A stretch of 64,000 nt of DNA from Aureispira sp963837355. GTDB lineage: Bacteria; Bacteroidota; Bacteroidia; Chitinophagales; Saprospiraceae. Of the stretch, positions 55,979-64,000 are shown piece after piece. How positions within the stretch are numbered: the first letter of the stretch is position 1; each line of letters starts with the position of its first letter. Below the pieces are notes generated by a model. That model searched no databases and had not been told where the DNA came from. It saw only the letters and a program-made list of their open reading frames with translations. The stretch spans positions 186,001-250,000 of the forward strand of contig CAWIMY010000010.1 in NCBI GenBank assembly GCA_963837355.1, in the 5' to 3' direction. The position numbers and the translations under genes were made by a program.

Positions 55979-57046
55979 CTACTGTTTATTTTTAATTTTG
56001 GTAATTTCATCCCGAATCAGCTTTATTGGGAAGGAAACATTCTCGTCAGCCACCCCTATGTTTTTTTCTATAATGTACGTTTTGTAGCTGGAATAACTAC
56101 TAACACGGCCTATTTTGCCTCTAGCAGCAAGTTGAGAAGCAGCATTCCCGATTATAAAGTTAGCGTCAGCAGATGCATTCAATTGCGCTTCTCCATTGAA
56201 ACTTGAATTCCCTGTATTCGAGGCTACAACGACCTTATAACTAGCGTTTAGTTGTATCATGTTGGTATCGCTCGCTGAGAAGGGCAGTTTTGCTAGTATG
56301 GACTCCAGAATTTCTAATCTCAGTGAATCGTTGTCTTTGCAAAGGCCTTCATTGCTGAATGCCATGTACAAAGGCGAATATATAATACCTTTGATGACGA
56401 TTAGTGATTTTTCGCTTCCCGAAGCAGCATTAGCAGAGGATTTGATAGCATTGTTGCCCGCACCTATTCCAGCTCTTATAACTCCTGTTAGATAACCTGT
56501 ACAGTCTAAGCTATAACTGAAATTATCATGCACCCCCTCTCTCATTTCCAAGTAGTCCAACTGGTTAAAGTTATTAACGGTTGGCGCAGTCCCTGCAAAG
56601 ATCAATTTGGTATAAGAACCATCGCTTTTTTGTACTTTGAAACTATGGACTAATAAGTTAGCGCCTCTTTCGTTCATCAAGATCACAGGAGTATTAGGGA
56701 TTTTGTTTCTAATGACTTTTGGAATAAACCCTTCCATTTCATCACTGCCTTTGTTCGCCTTTATTTTTCTCTTTAGCCGCTCGTCACAACCACAATCAAA
56801 TTCATCAGGGTTAAATAACTTAACCATCTCTTCTTCTAAAGAGACTAAATTTGTTACTATTGGGCTAGATTCTTCTGAGAATAGTAGAACGGCTTCGTCA
56901 TCTTCATAATCAAATGATTGCGTAAAATCGACTTTATCAGTAACATCCCCTCCATCCGTATATCCATGAGCACGGGACATCTCTGTTTTAGGAAAACAGG
57001 AGAAAAACAAGCCCAATACGGGCAAGAGCAGTAATATAGTTTTCAT
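55979..57046 (-). CDS. Hypothetical lipoprotein
   Basis: A 355-residue protein with a lipobox FFSC (Cys17) after a short signal peptide. It has a beta-rich core with no motif I recognise; a tract GCDERLKRKIK and a serine/asparagine-rich C-terminal part are seen. It converges on the methyltransferase gene with a 12-base gap and stands alone otherwise. Confidence 0.65.
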   Translation of the reverse strand: MKTILLLLPVLGLFFSCFPKTEMSRAHGYTDGGDVTDKVDFTQSFDYEDDEAVLLFSEESSPIVTNLVSLEEEMVKLFNPDEFDCGCDERLKRKIKANKGSDEMEGFIPKVIRNKIPNTPVILMNERGANLLVHSFKVQKSDGSYTKLIFAGTAPTVNNFNQLDYLEMREGVHDNFSYSLDCTGYLTGVIRAGIGAGNNAIKSSANAASGSEKSLIVIKGIIYSPLYMAFSNEGLCKDNDSLRLEILESILAKLPFSASDTNMIQLNASYKVVVASNTGNSSFNGEAQLNASADANFIIGNAASQLAARGKIGRVSSYSSYKTYIIEKNIGVADENVSFPIKLIRDEITKIKNKQ

Positions 57047-57432
57047 GTTTTTATTTATTTTATTGTTTTGTAAGAATCTGATTCCTATTAATTTACTAAA
57101 AAATTACAAAACACTCAGAAAAACCTGAATATATACCTACAGAAGTAGGGCCAATTCTATCCTACGCTACTTTTTCTATCTCTAAAAATACAAAATGCTT
57201 CTAGTTTCATGACTACAAGTACTTTGGGTAATAGGATTGATCTTCAAGATACTTTTGGACACATTCTTCTACTCTACACCGTGCTATTCCTAAAGAGAAT
57301 AAGAAAACATGCTCGCAGAAATATAAACGGCTAATTGTAGACTCTTTTGTTTAAGAATTAATATTTTACCTCTACATAGAAATCGCCTAATGGAACTCCC
57401 CTCCTTACAATCAACACCAAACGAACACAACA
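57047..57432. other. Intergenic region
   Basis: About 385 bases, A/T-rich, between divergent genes; both promoters should be here. No gene or repeat recognised. Confidence 0.45.
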
Positions 57433-58629
57433 ATGCAACAACCAACCCCCAGACCAGTAACCGTACCCGCAGAAGCCAGTTGGAATGGCTCCCAAAAAGA
57501 GTGGGAACTAGGCGAAAAAAATGATAAAGGACAATACATTGGAGAATGGAAATGGTGGCTCGCCCCAACAGGCCACCTCTGCTGTCATACTTTTTTTGAC
57601 GACCAAGGCCAACTGTTGAGCTTCAAGCGCTTTCATCCCAACGGAGAGGTATCCAGATATGGCACGTACGAAAACGGCCAGCCAATAGAAGATGTCTACT
57701 TAAAGTCGACTGAACCAACCACGGAGGTATTTGCCTATGGCAATAACAATAAAAACGTATACAAAGCCGTCAAGCGAGCAGGCGTACCCGTATCCTTCGA
57801 TTATTACGACAGAGATGGACAGCACTTAAATCCACGCCTCGAAAAACAACCCTTGATTACGGACGAAGACATGCTGGTGCCCTCGGAAGAACTCGCGCAA
57901 ATAGAAGCCAGCATTTATGCCAAAGGAAAAGGATTTTTGAGGGATCAATTCGACAAAGACTTTTATTTAGAAACCATTTTGCCGCTCGTCAAAGAACCCC
58001 ATAAAGGAATGGTGGATAACATTTCGGGAGAGGCCATCGTTGGTAAACGAGACTTTGTTTTTCACGCAGGCGATTTGCATTTGAGTAATTTATATTGTCT
58101 GGAGCAGTTAGAAATTGGCGCCCTTATCATAGAGGGTAATCTAACCGTAGACGGCAGCATTGATCTCAACGATGATCTAATGGAAATTTTGGTGGTGACA
58201 GGCAATGTGACCGCTAATAATGTGACGATAAGTGGTGCCCTTTTGGTGTATGGCGACTTGACTGTCTCTAATTGCCTGTTGGGAGATTACAACCACGGTT
58301 CTACTATCGTAGAAGGTGACCTAACCGCTAAATTCTTCCATCCCGAAGAGTATTTCTTTGAAGTCAACGGAGCCGTTAATTTCACCTATGCCTTTGGCAA
58401 CTCTTGGCGGTTGAATGAAAATCAAAACAGTGCTGCCTTTAATTGGAACGCGCGTCCCTTGGGCGATTTTGTACCGCTCTTACACGACAACCTTCAAAAA
58501 GCAGCGCGCTTTGAAAACAACCCGATTTTTTTGGCCGATGCTTGCGAAAAGGAAAGCCTATTTGAGTACCTTGATCGCTACGAATTTATCAGTTATGTAA
58601 TGGCGGGCAAACCTGTTTTTAAGTCTTAA
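57433..58629 (+). CDS. MORN-repeat and beta-helix protein
   Basis: A 398-residue protein without signal peptide. Residues about 20-90 carry two or three MORN-type repeats (GEWKWWLAPTGHL, KRFHPNGEVSRYGTYENGQ). The second half has short alternating repeats (ALIIEGNLTVDGSIDLN, ILVVTGNVTANNVTIS, LLVYGDLTVSNCLLG, TIVEGDLTAKFF) that look like a right-handed beta-helix of the polymer-forming (bactofilin-like) type. The combination resembles a class of Bacteroidota cytoplasmic proteins often found near toxin/immunity loci; nothing here proves such a role. Confidence 0.7.
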   Translation: MQQPTPRPVTVPAEASWNGSQKEWELGEKNDKGQYIGEWKWWLAPTGHLCCHTFFDDQGQLLSFKRFHPNGEVSRYGTYENGQPIEDVYLKSTEPTTEVFAYGNNNKNVYKAVKRAGVPVSFDYYDRDGQHLNPRLEKQPLITDEDMLVPSEELAQIEASIYAKGKGFLRDQFDKDFYLETILPLVKEPHKGMVDNISGEAIVGKRDFVFHAGDLHLSNLYCLEQLEIGALIIEGNLTVDGSIDLNDDLMEILVVTGNVTANNVTISGALLVYGDLTVSNCLLGDYNHGSTIVEGDLTAKFFHPEEYFFEVNGAVNFTYAFGNSWRLNENQNSAAFNWNARPLGDFVPLLHDNLQKAARFENNPIFLADACEKESLFEYLDRYEFISYVMAGKPVFKS

Positions 58630-58721
58630 GTAGTCTCACAACTATTTTCACAATAAAAAACGGCTATTTTCCGTGACTTAGCTGCGCTGAGCCTGCGGGT
58701 TCTGCGTTGAACCTAATTATT

Positions 58722-58834
58722 GCATACCCCGTATCCAATAGATCCGATCGTTTCACGAGTGCGCTGTAGCCCGCTACAGCTTTGAAGCTGATTATAGGAT
58801 ACACGGTATCCTGTAATCAGATCGCTGCGCGAGT
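58722..58834. repeat. Second copy of the structured repeat core
   Basis: It has the same order as the core at 35427-35555: a unit ending ATCGTTTCACGAGT, a hairpin CTGTAGC-CC-GCTACAG (58764-58779), the linker GAAGCTGATTATAGGATAC, and a second unit ending AGATCGCTGCGCGAGT. The hairpin arms have a different sequence from those of the first copy yet are still complementary. The 17-bp terminal repeats are not seen here. Confidence 0.7.
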
Positions 58835-58927
58835 GCCTTGAATGTCTCAAAAAATCTTCCTTTTTTTATAATGCGCTTACTTTTGATCGCCTACTTAACT
58901 GTTCCATTAGTAATCCTTAAAAAAAGC

Positions 58928-58953
58928 GCCTTCTAATCGACTGATTAGAAGGC
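58928..58953 (-). terminator. Terminator of the membrane-protein gene
   Basis: Stem GCCTTCTAATC/GATTAGAAGGC with a GACT loop; the minus strand continues into a run of T. Confidence 0.8.
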
Positions 58954-58991
58954 ACTTTCTATTTTAACGATAGCTTGTTGTTAACCAATTA

Positions 58992-59537
58992 CTATGGTAC
59001 AGGATTCGGTTTTACATAGTGAATCTTGGGCAATTCCTGTTTCTTTTTGATCTTTTCCATGTCTTCATACGTTAGGCTAATTCCTTTCAACTCGTTGATC
59101 TTTTGAGGCAATTTTCGCGCCTGCTGAATGGCGCTACCAAGGAAATAAAGAAGAAGTCCCTTAACAATAAACCCTTTGTACAGCATACTGGGCTCTATAA
59201 ATACCGTAATCGCTATAAATAGAATATAAACAACTAAGCAGAAGACTAATCCTGCTACTGGTTGTTTGCGCATTAAATACAAGCCAATGCCATAGAGTAC
59301 CGCAAAAAAAACAAAGCCCGTAGAGGACGCGACCATTAAATCAGGTTCGGTCGCTATTTCAACGATGGTACCAAAGAGTAAGAAGCCGATGATGGCAAAA
59401 ACGGCGTATTTGCCCCTATTGATACCTTGAATGCTCTCGTTAATGTCTCGGCGCACGCGGTTTGCTTCAGCAATATCGGTGTTGTTATCCAACTTTTTTT
59501 CATTGAATCCATCATCTAAAAATAAACTTTCTTCCAT
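58992..59537 (-). CDS. Hypothetical membrane protein, 4 helices
   Basis: A 181-residue protein with a polar N-terminal 45 residues, four hydrophobic helices (about 46-155) and a charged tail (LTYEDMEKIKKKQELPKI). No family recognised. Stand-alone, with its own terminator. Confidence 0.65.
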   Translation of the reverse strand: MEESLFLDDGFNEKKLDNNTDIAEANRVRRDINESIQGINRGKYAVFAIIGFLLFGTIVEIATEPDLMVASSTGFVFFAVLYGIGLYLMRKQPVAGLVFCLVVYILFIAITVFIEPSMLYKGFIVKGLLLYFLGSAIQQARKLPQKINELKGISLTYEDMEKIKKKQELPKIHYVKPNPVP

Positions 59538-59676
59538 GTGTTTTAAGATTTTATGAGGCCGTCAATTTTTTAAGTAGCCTCAACAGTGTTAGGTTCTATA
59601 AATTAGTTAAAAACTGACAAAATTCAGGCGATATGTCAGCCTTTCAAAAAAATAATTTCTCGATGGGGGCTAACAA

Positions 59677-59931
59677 TTAACCCGCTTTATCTTTATACAG
59701 ATATTCCTGAAAGCCTATAAACGAAGCTCGAATGGATGTTATACTCCCCAATGCTCTTTTCGCATCGGCAAGAGCCTGGTATTTTAATTCTAATAAACTA
59801 GGTAATTTTTCATTGTCCAAATAACGAAGAAACAGCACCCAAGAGGTTTGCCCAATGTAATCTAATTCACTATCCGACCCTGCGTCTTTGTACAAGAGGT
59901 CGTCTATATTCCTAAAAGTTTGTTCGAACAA
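59677..59931 (-). pseudogene. Deletion scar: HsdM N-terminus joined to an HsdR-like C-terminus
   Basis: An 84-residue frame. Its first 40 residues (FEQTFRNIDDLLYKDAGSDSELDYIGQTSWVLFLRYLDN) are the start of the type I restriction-modification methylase subunit HsdM (HsdM_N domain). The rest (LPSLLELKYQALADAKRALG, then a SIRASFIGFQEYLY-type end) resembles the last residues of the type I restriction subunit HsdR. In intact operons these two are separated by kilobases (hsdM-hsdS-hsdR), so the simplest reading is an internal deletion that removed nearly the whole system. The frame begins with TTG at 59931; an ATT at 59956-59958, in frame, may be the lost ATG. The HsdM part is clear; the HsdR part is by similarity only. 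Confidence 0.65.
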
Positions 59932-60137
59932 GTTAGTTGTAGTTTTATGGTTGTCAATGCCTTAATTAGAAAGTGGTAAAACGCGCCGTATAGGTCAATA
60001 TAGGCCGCTTAACAATTCCTCCTAGAATTGATTGGTCTAAAGCGCTTCTAATATAAGGAATAAAATACTAATACTTTTCTTTGGGCGCTTTTTTATCGGT
60101 CAAAAAGGCGAATCTTTAGGGGCGTTATGGAGGCAAC

Positions 60138-60611
60138 TCATCCAAGGTACTGCGCCGCAATCAACTCCAACAAAAAGGTTTCGCGTTCAATCGACATGCC
60201 TTTTTTAGCGCTGGTTGCCATCGTTCGTTTGTTGTGTGCAATGGCGGTTTGTAAGTCGATCCAGACCGCTTTCATGCCGTTGCTAATTTCGTGCGCCTCC
60301 ATCTTAGACGCTCCCAGCGTGGGATTAATTTCACAAGTATAGCAGTACGAAATCATGTGTTGGATGTCGTAATCGGGCTTGTGCCAAGGGCGGTATTCTT
60401 CGTAACAACCAAAGGGCTGTATATTTTTGATGGCTTGCGCGCCCGTTTCCTCAATGAGTTCGCGCCGCATGCCTTCGATTTGGTCTTCGTCCACCTCTAA
60501 GCCGCCTCCTGGTAGGCTGTAGTCCTCGTAGCGCTCAGTATAGAGCAGTAAAATGGCGTTGCCTTGCAGGGCAATGCTGCGGGTGGCGTAGCGCGTGACG
60601 GTGATACGTCT
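60138..60611 (-). pseudogene. NUDIX hydrolase with eroded 5' end
   Basis: The frame is open from 60611 to the stop at 60138. It contains the full Nudix box (G-x5-E-x7-REUxEExGU, ending RRELIEETGAQ) preceded by YTERYEDYSLPGGGLE. NUDIX enzymes hydrolyse nucleoside-diphosphate-linked compounds. The first GTG in frame lies inside the Nudix box, and upstream of it there is no ATG, GTG or TTG before a stop codon located within a palindromic repeat (60603-60685). The gene therefore seems to have lost its start and some 10-20 residues to that repeat. If it starts at a non-standard codon it may still be translated. Confidence 0.6.
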
Positions 60612-60685
60612 TTACGGGTCGTTGTTGAGACGTATCGGTGATACGTCTTTATGGGTTGTTGTTGAGACGTATCACTGATACGTCT
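60603..60685. repeat. Tandem palindromic repeat, 37-bp period
   Basis: Two units of 34 bases (60603-60636 and 60640-60673) and a partial third; palindromes AGACGTATC-GGT-GATACGTCT (60628-60648) and AGACGTATC-ACT-GATACGTCT (60665-60685). It provides the stop codon of the metallo-beta-lactamase-fold gene and cuts into the NUDIX gene. It resembles short palindromic repeats dispersed in many genomes; a mobile REP-like origin is possible. Confidence 0.75.
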
Positions 60686-61484
60686 TTACGACTTCTATAT
60701 TGTTGTGATGAAACCGCTGCATGATCCTAGGAAACTGGTAGCGAGCCAACAAGCTTGCTTCGTCGAAAGCTGTTCCTATTACAATAGATTGTTCTAAGTC
60801 GGTAAGATAAGCCTCCGACTCTCGGATTCTGTCCTTCATTTCTTGACGGTTGGTTGTGTAATCGCCATGTCCTGGTATCAAAAATTGTACGGCGGGGTCG
60901 TTTATAAGTTCTTCTAAAGTAGCCAGTGTGTTTTGGTATTTCTTTAGGCTGTCGTAAATATAGGGAAATTCGATGTTACTCAAATAATCTCCTACGATCA
61001 ATATGCCTTTGGTGACATTGAAGCTCACTAAGCCGTCTCTGTTGTGCCCGCGTGCTTGAAAAAACCGATAGGTATCGGCACCCAATTGCAGCGTTTGCCC
61101 CGCTCCTGCTATCGGCCAATCAATGCTCGGATAAACTATGGTGTAGGTTCTTTTTATGTAATAAGCGTCGTCAAATTGCTCTATCTGTTCCACGACTGTA
61201 TGGGGGGCTGGATGGTCTACAAAATTCTGTGACGCGATGGTTTTGTAATCGTCGAATTGTCCATAGCCAATGATGTGGTCATAGTCAGAATGCGTAAAAA
61301 GCAAGTATTTGTTTGCTCGTTTACCTAAGGTTTGAATAGTTTGTTCTATGAAATCTAATTCCAGAGGTAGCCAGTTGGGATCAACCAACAAAAAGTATTC
61401 TTTACCAATAATTAACGTCGTCGTCGTTCGGAATAACGCACTTTCGAAGATAATTAAGTACTCGCTTTTGAATTGGATTTTCAT
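60672..61484 (-). CDS. Metallo-beta-lactamase-fold hydrolase
   Basis: A 270-residue cytoplasmic protein of the MBL superfamily. Motif 2 is H65-S-D67-Y-D69-H70 (THSDYDH, an HxDxDH variant), with further ligands in GHNRDGLVSF (about 145) and GHGDYT (about 206), and the aspartate in VGDYLSN (about 170). The central tyrosine in place of x-H-x suggests a hydrolase other than a classical beta-lactamase; substrate unknown. The last residues (VVKTYQ) and the stop are encoded by the palindromic repeat, so the natural C-terminus may have been different. Confidence 0.85.
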   Translation of the reverse strand: MKIQFKSEYLIIFESALFRTTTTLIIGKEYFLLVDPNWLPLELDFIEQTIQTLGKRANKYLLFTHSDYDHIIGYGQFDDYKTIASQNFVDHPAPHTVVEQIEQFDDAYYIKRTYTIVYPSIDWPIAGAGQTLQLGADTYRFFQARGHNRDGLVSFNVTKGILIVGDYLSNIEFPYIYDSLKKYQNTLATLEELINDPAVQFLIPGHGDYTTNRQEMKDRIRESEAYLTDLEQSIVIGTAFDEASLLARYQFPRIMQRFHHNNIEVVKTYQ

Positions 61485-61789
61485 GTTGGTTGTCGTTTAC
61501 AAGAATATCGAAATTAATCACAAAGATACTATAAACTTCTCCAACTATTAAACACCAAAATGCCTATGAGAATAGCGGTTATTACGAATGGGATGGTATA
61601 GAGATAAAAAGAGTTTTTAACGCGCTATCAGCGCAAAAGGCCAATAAAAACTCTGATAGCGCCACGTCTGATTTCCTATCTGCTCCCTTCTATCCCTTAA
61701 GAATGTAAAAGCCCTCCAATCAAACGATCAGAGGGCGCAACTATTGTTGTTACCAACAGGGCAACTAGTATCTTATACTACCTGTTTAA
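61485..61789. other. Intergenic region with a right-end-like repeat fragment
   Basis: Bases 61571-61613 (from AATAGCGGTTATTACGAATG through TATAGAGATAAAAAGAG) resemble the right end of the element at 35360-35641, reversed: about 36 of 43 bases match. No core follows. The SulP terminator is at 61711-61736. Confidence 0.5.
61711..61736 (-). terminator. Terminator of the SulP gene
   Basis: On the minus strand, a GCCCTCTGATC/GATTGGAGGGC stem with a GTTT loop and a following TTTT. Confidence 0.75.
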
Positions 61790-63451
61790 TTATTCCGCTA
61801 TAATCGTTCCTTTTAAATAAGCAAAGGCTTCTGCTATCGTCGCAAAAAGGTGTTCTTCGCTCACCAAATCGGGAATCACATCAATAGACCGTAATTTATC
61901 CATCGGCTGCTCTTGCAAGTTGACAAACAATACTTGTATGCCGCGCTGCTCCAAATCAAACACAATGTCTTCTAAGGTGTACAACCCTGACTGATCGACC
62001 AGCGGCACTTGATCCATCCGAATAATTAATGCTTTAATACTGTTGTCTATTGCTGCTGTTTGGTTTTTTAGATGGGTAGTAAATCCAAAAAACAAAGGCC
62101 CTTTAAGGTGTTTAATGAGAACTTTATCTTTGTATTGTTCATAGAAGGGCAATTCATCTTGCCACGGCTTTTCGTCTTTCAGATTGTCGATAGATTCGGT
62201 AACTATACCTTTTTCACCCAAGTCACTCGCTTTTTTCATAAACAAGATACAAGCCAGCGCCACTCCAATTCCTACTGCCTGAATCAGGCTACCAAACGTC
62301 GTAATTAGCAACACAATAATCAACACTACTGCATCCGATTTCGGAACACGCAGCAAGTGTTTTAAGCCTTTGATATCAATTATTTTGAAGCCAATTGGAA
62401 TCAGTAAACCCGCCAACACCGACAAGGGAATATAAGCCGCCAAGGAACCCAAACCCAACAAAACAGCTAGCAAGACCAAGCCATGTACCGTCCCTGAAAT
62501 GCGTGTTTTTCCGCCTGCGTTGATGTTCACTACCGTACCTTTTGTGGACCCTGCACCAGGAATTCCACCAAACATAGCCGCCAACATATTCCCAATTCCC
62601 TGCCCAATCAATTCGCGGTTACTATTGTGCCGCGTCTTGGTCATGTTATCCGCAATGACCGATGTCAACAGGGAATCAATACTTCCCAACAAAGCCAGCA
62701 CAGCCGCATATTCTAAAATGAGCATATACGCTTCGGGCGGAATATTACTAAACATCGTTTTGAGTTGTAAAGAAGGAAGTCCTGAAGGAATATCACCAAT
62801 AATCGGCACATCCCAGCCCAACAAATAACCAGCCACTGCCGAAACAATCAAAGCGACCAAAGCACTAGGAATCGCTTTCGTTATCAGTGGAAACAAGTAA
62901 TAAATAAGAACGGTCAGTAGACCCAAAGCCAGCGCGTACACATTGAGCTCCGTAAACAGTCTTGGTAAATCCTGCAAAACAGCAAAGGTAGACTTAGCAG
63001 AAGAGAGTCCCACAAAGGGAAACAATTGCAGTAAGATAATAATCAACCCTACACCACTCATGAACCCCGATACCACAGGATAAGGAAAGTATTTGACATA
63101 GCCCGCAATATTGAGCAGTCCAAACACCACCTGAAAAACGCCGCCTAATAAAAAGCTCAAGAGGATAATCCCCATCGCCGCTTCCAAACTTCCTGTCATC
63201 TGAATACCAGCTGTCACCAACGCCGCCGACACCACGGTCATCGGGCCTGTCGGGCCACTAGCCTGAGTAGGCGTTCCACCAAAAATCGCTGCAAAAACCC
63301 CAACCATAATCGCACCGTACAGTCCTGCCGTCGCGCCCATACCTGATTGTACACCAAAGGCCAAGGCCAGCGGCAAGGCTACGACACCCGCGACCAAGCC
63401 GCCTGTCAAGTCTCCTTTAATATTGCTAAAATCTAAAATTTTCGAGGGCAT
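61790..63451 (-). CDS. SulP/SLC26-family anion transporter with STAS domain
   Basis: A 553-residue membrane protein: 12-14 hydrophobic segments to about residue 410, then a cytoplasmic STAS domain (about 440-550: ALIIRMDQVPLVDQSGLYTL, GIQVLFVNLQEQP). SulP signatures are the start GDLTGGLVAGVVALPLALAFGV, GLYGAIMVGVFAAIFGGTPTQASGPTGPM and NMTKTRHNSNRELIGQGIGNM. Members carry sulfate, bicarbonate or other anions; no carbonic anhydrase or sulfate gene is next to it, so the substrate is open. Confidence 0.93.
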   Translation of the reverse strand: MPSKILDFSNIKGDLTGGLVAGVVALPLALAFGVQSGMGATAGLYGAIMVGVFAAIFGGTPTQASGPTGPMTVVSAALVTAGIQMTGSLEAAMGIILLSFLLGGVFQVVFGLLNIAGYVKYFPYPVVSGFMSGVGLIIILLQLFPFVGLSSAKSTFAVLQDLPRLFTELNVYALALGLLTVLIYYLFPLITKAIPSALVALIVSAVAGYLLGWDVPIIGDIPSGLPSLQLKTMFSNIPPEAYMLILEYAAVLALLGSIDSLLTSVIADNMTKTRHNSNRELIGQGIGNMLAAMFGGIPGAGSTKGTVVNINAGGKTRISGTVHGLVLLAVLLGLGSLAAYIPLSVLAGLLIPIGFKIIDIKGLKHLLRVPKSDAVVLIIVLLITTFGSLIQAVGIGVALACILFMKKASDLGEKGIVTESIDNLKDEKPWQDELPFYEQYKDKVLIKHLKGPLFFGFTTHLKNQTAAIDNSIKALIIRMDQVPLVDQSGLYTLEDIVFDLEQRGIQVLFVNLQEQPMDKLRSIDVIPDLVSEEHLFATIAEAFAYLKGTIIAE

Positions 63452-63592
63452 ACGTTGTTTGTTTTATTTGGGGTGAATGTTCTAATAAAGGGCTTTAATT
63501 TAGTTGCTTTTTACTCCCCCGCCTATCTTATTAAAAAGACAATTCCAAGCTCTTACTAGTAAGATTGCCTTTCTTGAGAACGGGGTTGTCCT

Positions 63593-63823
63593 CTATAATG
63601 AGATTTTGTAGCATAAAGTTTTAATAGAGCGGGTCTTTCTTGGGTTGGGTATTGCTATAAGAACAAATGCTCCAGCAAGGAAAATGCTTATACTCACTCC
63701 AAAAAAAACCTTCGAATCTTTTGATTGAAGGGCTGGGCTTTTATAGGGTTTCCTGAACGGTTGATTTGTTTGTTGTTGTGTAGAAGATCCATTAGGAAGG
63801 TTTATGGATAATTTAGATATCAC
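63593..63823 (-). CDS. Small membrane protein candidate
   Basis: A 76-residue frame with GTG start, a polar first half and one hydrophobic segment (FFGVSISIFLAGAFVLIAI). No family, no clear ribosome site. It could be a small membrane protein or a chance frame. Confidence 0.3.
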   Translation of the reverse strand: MISKLSINLPNGSSTQQQTNQPFRKPYKSPALQSKDSKVFFGVSISIFLAGAFVLIAIPNPRKTRSIKTLCYKISL

Positions 63824-63904
63824 GTCTATTTCGGTATAGATGCATTACCGTATAACAGGAAACATAAATTCTCTTTACAACCCCAATCCTTCACGCCACA
63901 AATA

Positions 63905-63937
63905 CAAAAAAGCCCCGTAATCCAAAGATTACGAGGC
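63905..63937 (-). terminator. Terminator of the tRNA-Leu gene
   Basis: On the minus strand, stem GCCTCGTAATC/GATTACGGGGC with a TTTG loop and seven T, directly after the tRNA. Confidence 0.85.
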
Positions 63938-63941
63938 CAGT

Positions 63942-64000
63942 TGGTGCCCGGAGCGGGAATCGAACCCGCACTTCCTCAACGGAAACAGGATTTTAAGTCC
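63942..64000 (-). tRNA. tRNA-Leu (anticodon UAA), 5' part outside the window
   Basis: Read on the minus strand: an anticodon arm with loop CTTAAAA (anticodon TAA, leucine), a variable arm TTCC-GTTGA-GGAA as in class II tRNAs, a T arm GCGGG-TTCGATT-CCCGC, and the 3' end CGGGCACCA with an encoded CCA. The D arm and 5' acceptor strand lie beyond base 64000. Confidence 0.92.

Noticed and set aside
60603..60685. Short regularly spaced repeats that might be a CRISPR array
   Set aside because: The spacing between units is 3 bases and the sequence between palindromes is itself repeated; there are no unique spacers and no cas genes.
63868..63895. Similarity to the right end of the repeat at 35360-35641
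   Set aside because: Only a short stretch around CTTTACAACCCCAATC is similar; too little to call.

Overview
The window looks like chromosomal DNA of a Bacteroidota (Bacteroidetes) bacterium, most likely a saprospiria-type gliding marine organism. That placement is an inference. It rests on proteins carrying the CHU_C-type gliding-associated C-terminal domain or the type-A sorting domain of the type IX secretion system (T9SS), on an OmpA/TPR/PD40 protein, on SprB-like giant Ig-repeat surface proteins, on TAnnTTTG promoter boxes, and on weak Shine-Dalgarno sites. No T9SS machinery gene lies in the window and no integrated phage or complete insertion sequence was seen.

Layout. 1-4.1 kb: 3' end of bioA, glutaminase glsA, an MFS exporter and a short-chain dehydrogenase. 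4.2-11.1 kb (minus strand): an OmpA/TPR/PD40 envelope protein with two membrane proteins upstream, a small nuclease-like protein, a Dps-like ferritin and a fused OppD-OppF-type ABC ATPase. 11.5-24.1 kb: BI-1/YccA membrane protein, an Hsp15-like S4 protein, a 942-aa CHU_C surface protein, a MORN-repeat protein coupled to a VWA protein, a ChaN-like protein, gyrA and a TPR protein. 24.5-27.5 kb: a lipoprotein, an ERG24-type sterol reductase and a frameshifted hypothetical gene.

27.6-48.8 kb is the most distinctive part. It holds a secreted LRR protein, an intact 2,082-residue T9SS surface protein, and on the opposite strand a heavily decayed paralogue of about 8.8 kb with at least eight frame or stop lesions. 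Between these inverted paralogues lie a MITE-like structured repeat, two TM2-SHOCT genes, a MoxR-type AAA ATPase, a sugar-kinase-like/RapZ-C fusion and a small orphan gene bracketed by terminators.

49-64 kb is a patchwork of stand-alone genes: MmcQ/YjbR, an EGF-repeat lipoprotein with a 99-bp DNA tandem duplication, a beta-propeller protein, an alpha/beta hydrolase, a methyltransferase-TPR protein, a lipoprotein, a MORN/beta-helix protein, an apparent deletion scar joining the start of a type I restriction hsdM to an hsdR-like end, a 5'-eroded NUDIX gene, a metallo-beta-lactamase-fold hydrolase, a SulP transporter and a partial tRNA-Leu(UAA). Several genes here have been lost or trimmed by deletion, palindromic repeats or frameshift. 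Functional links within the window are few: the AAA ATPase (36.9 kb) and VWA protein (17.1 kb) look like two parts of one MoxR-VWA system, and the secreted proteins depend on a T9SS encoded elsewhere.
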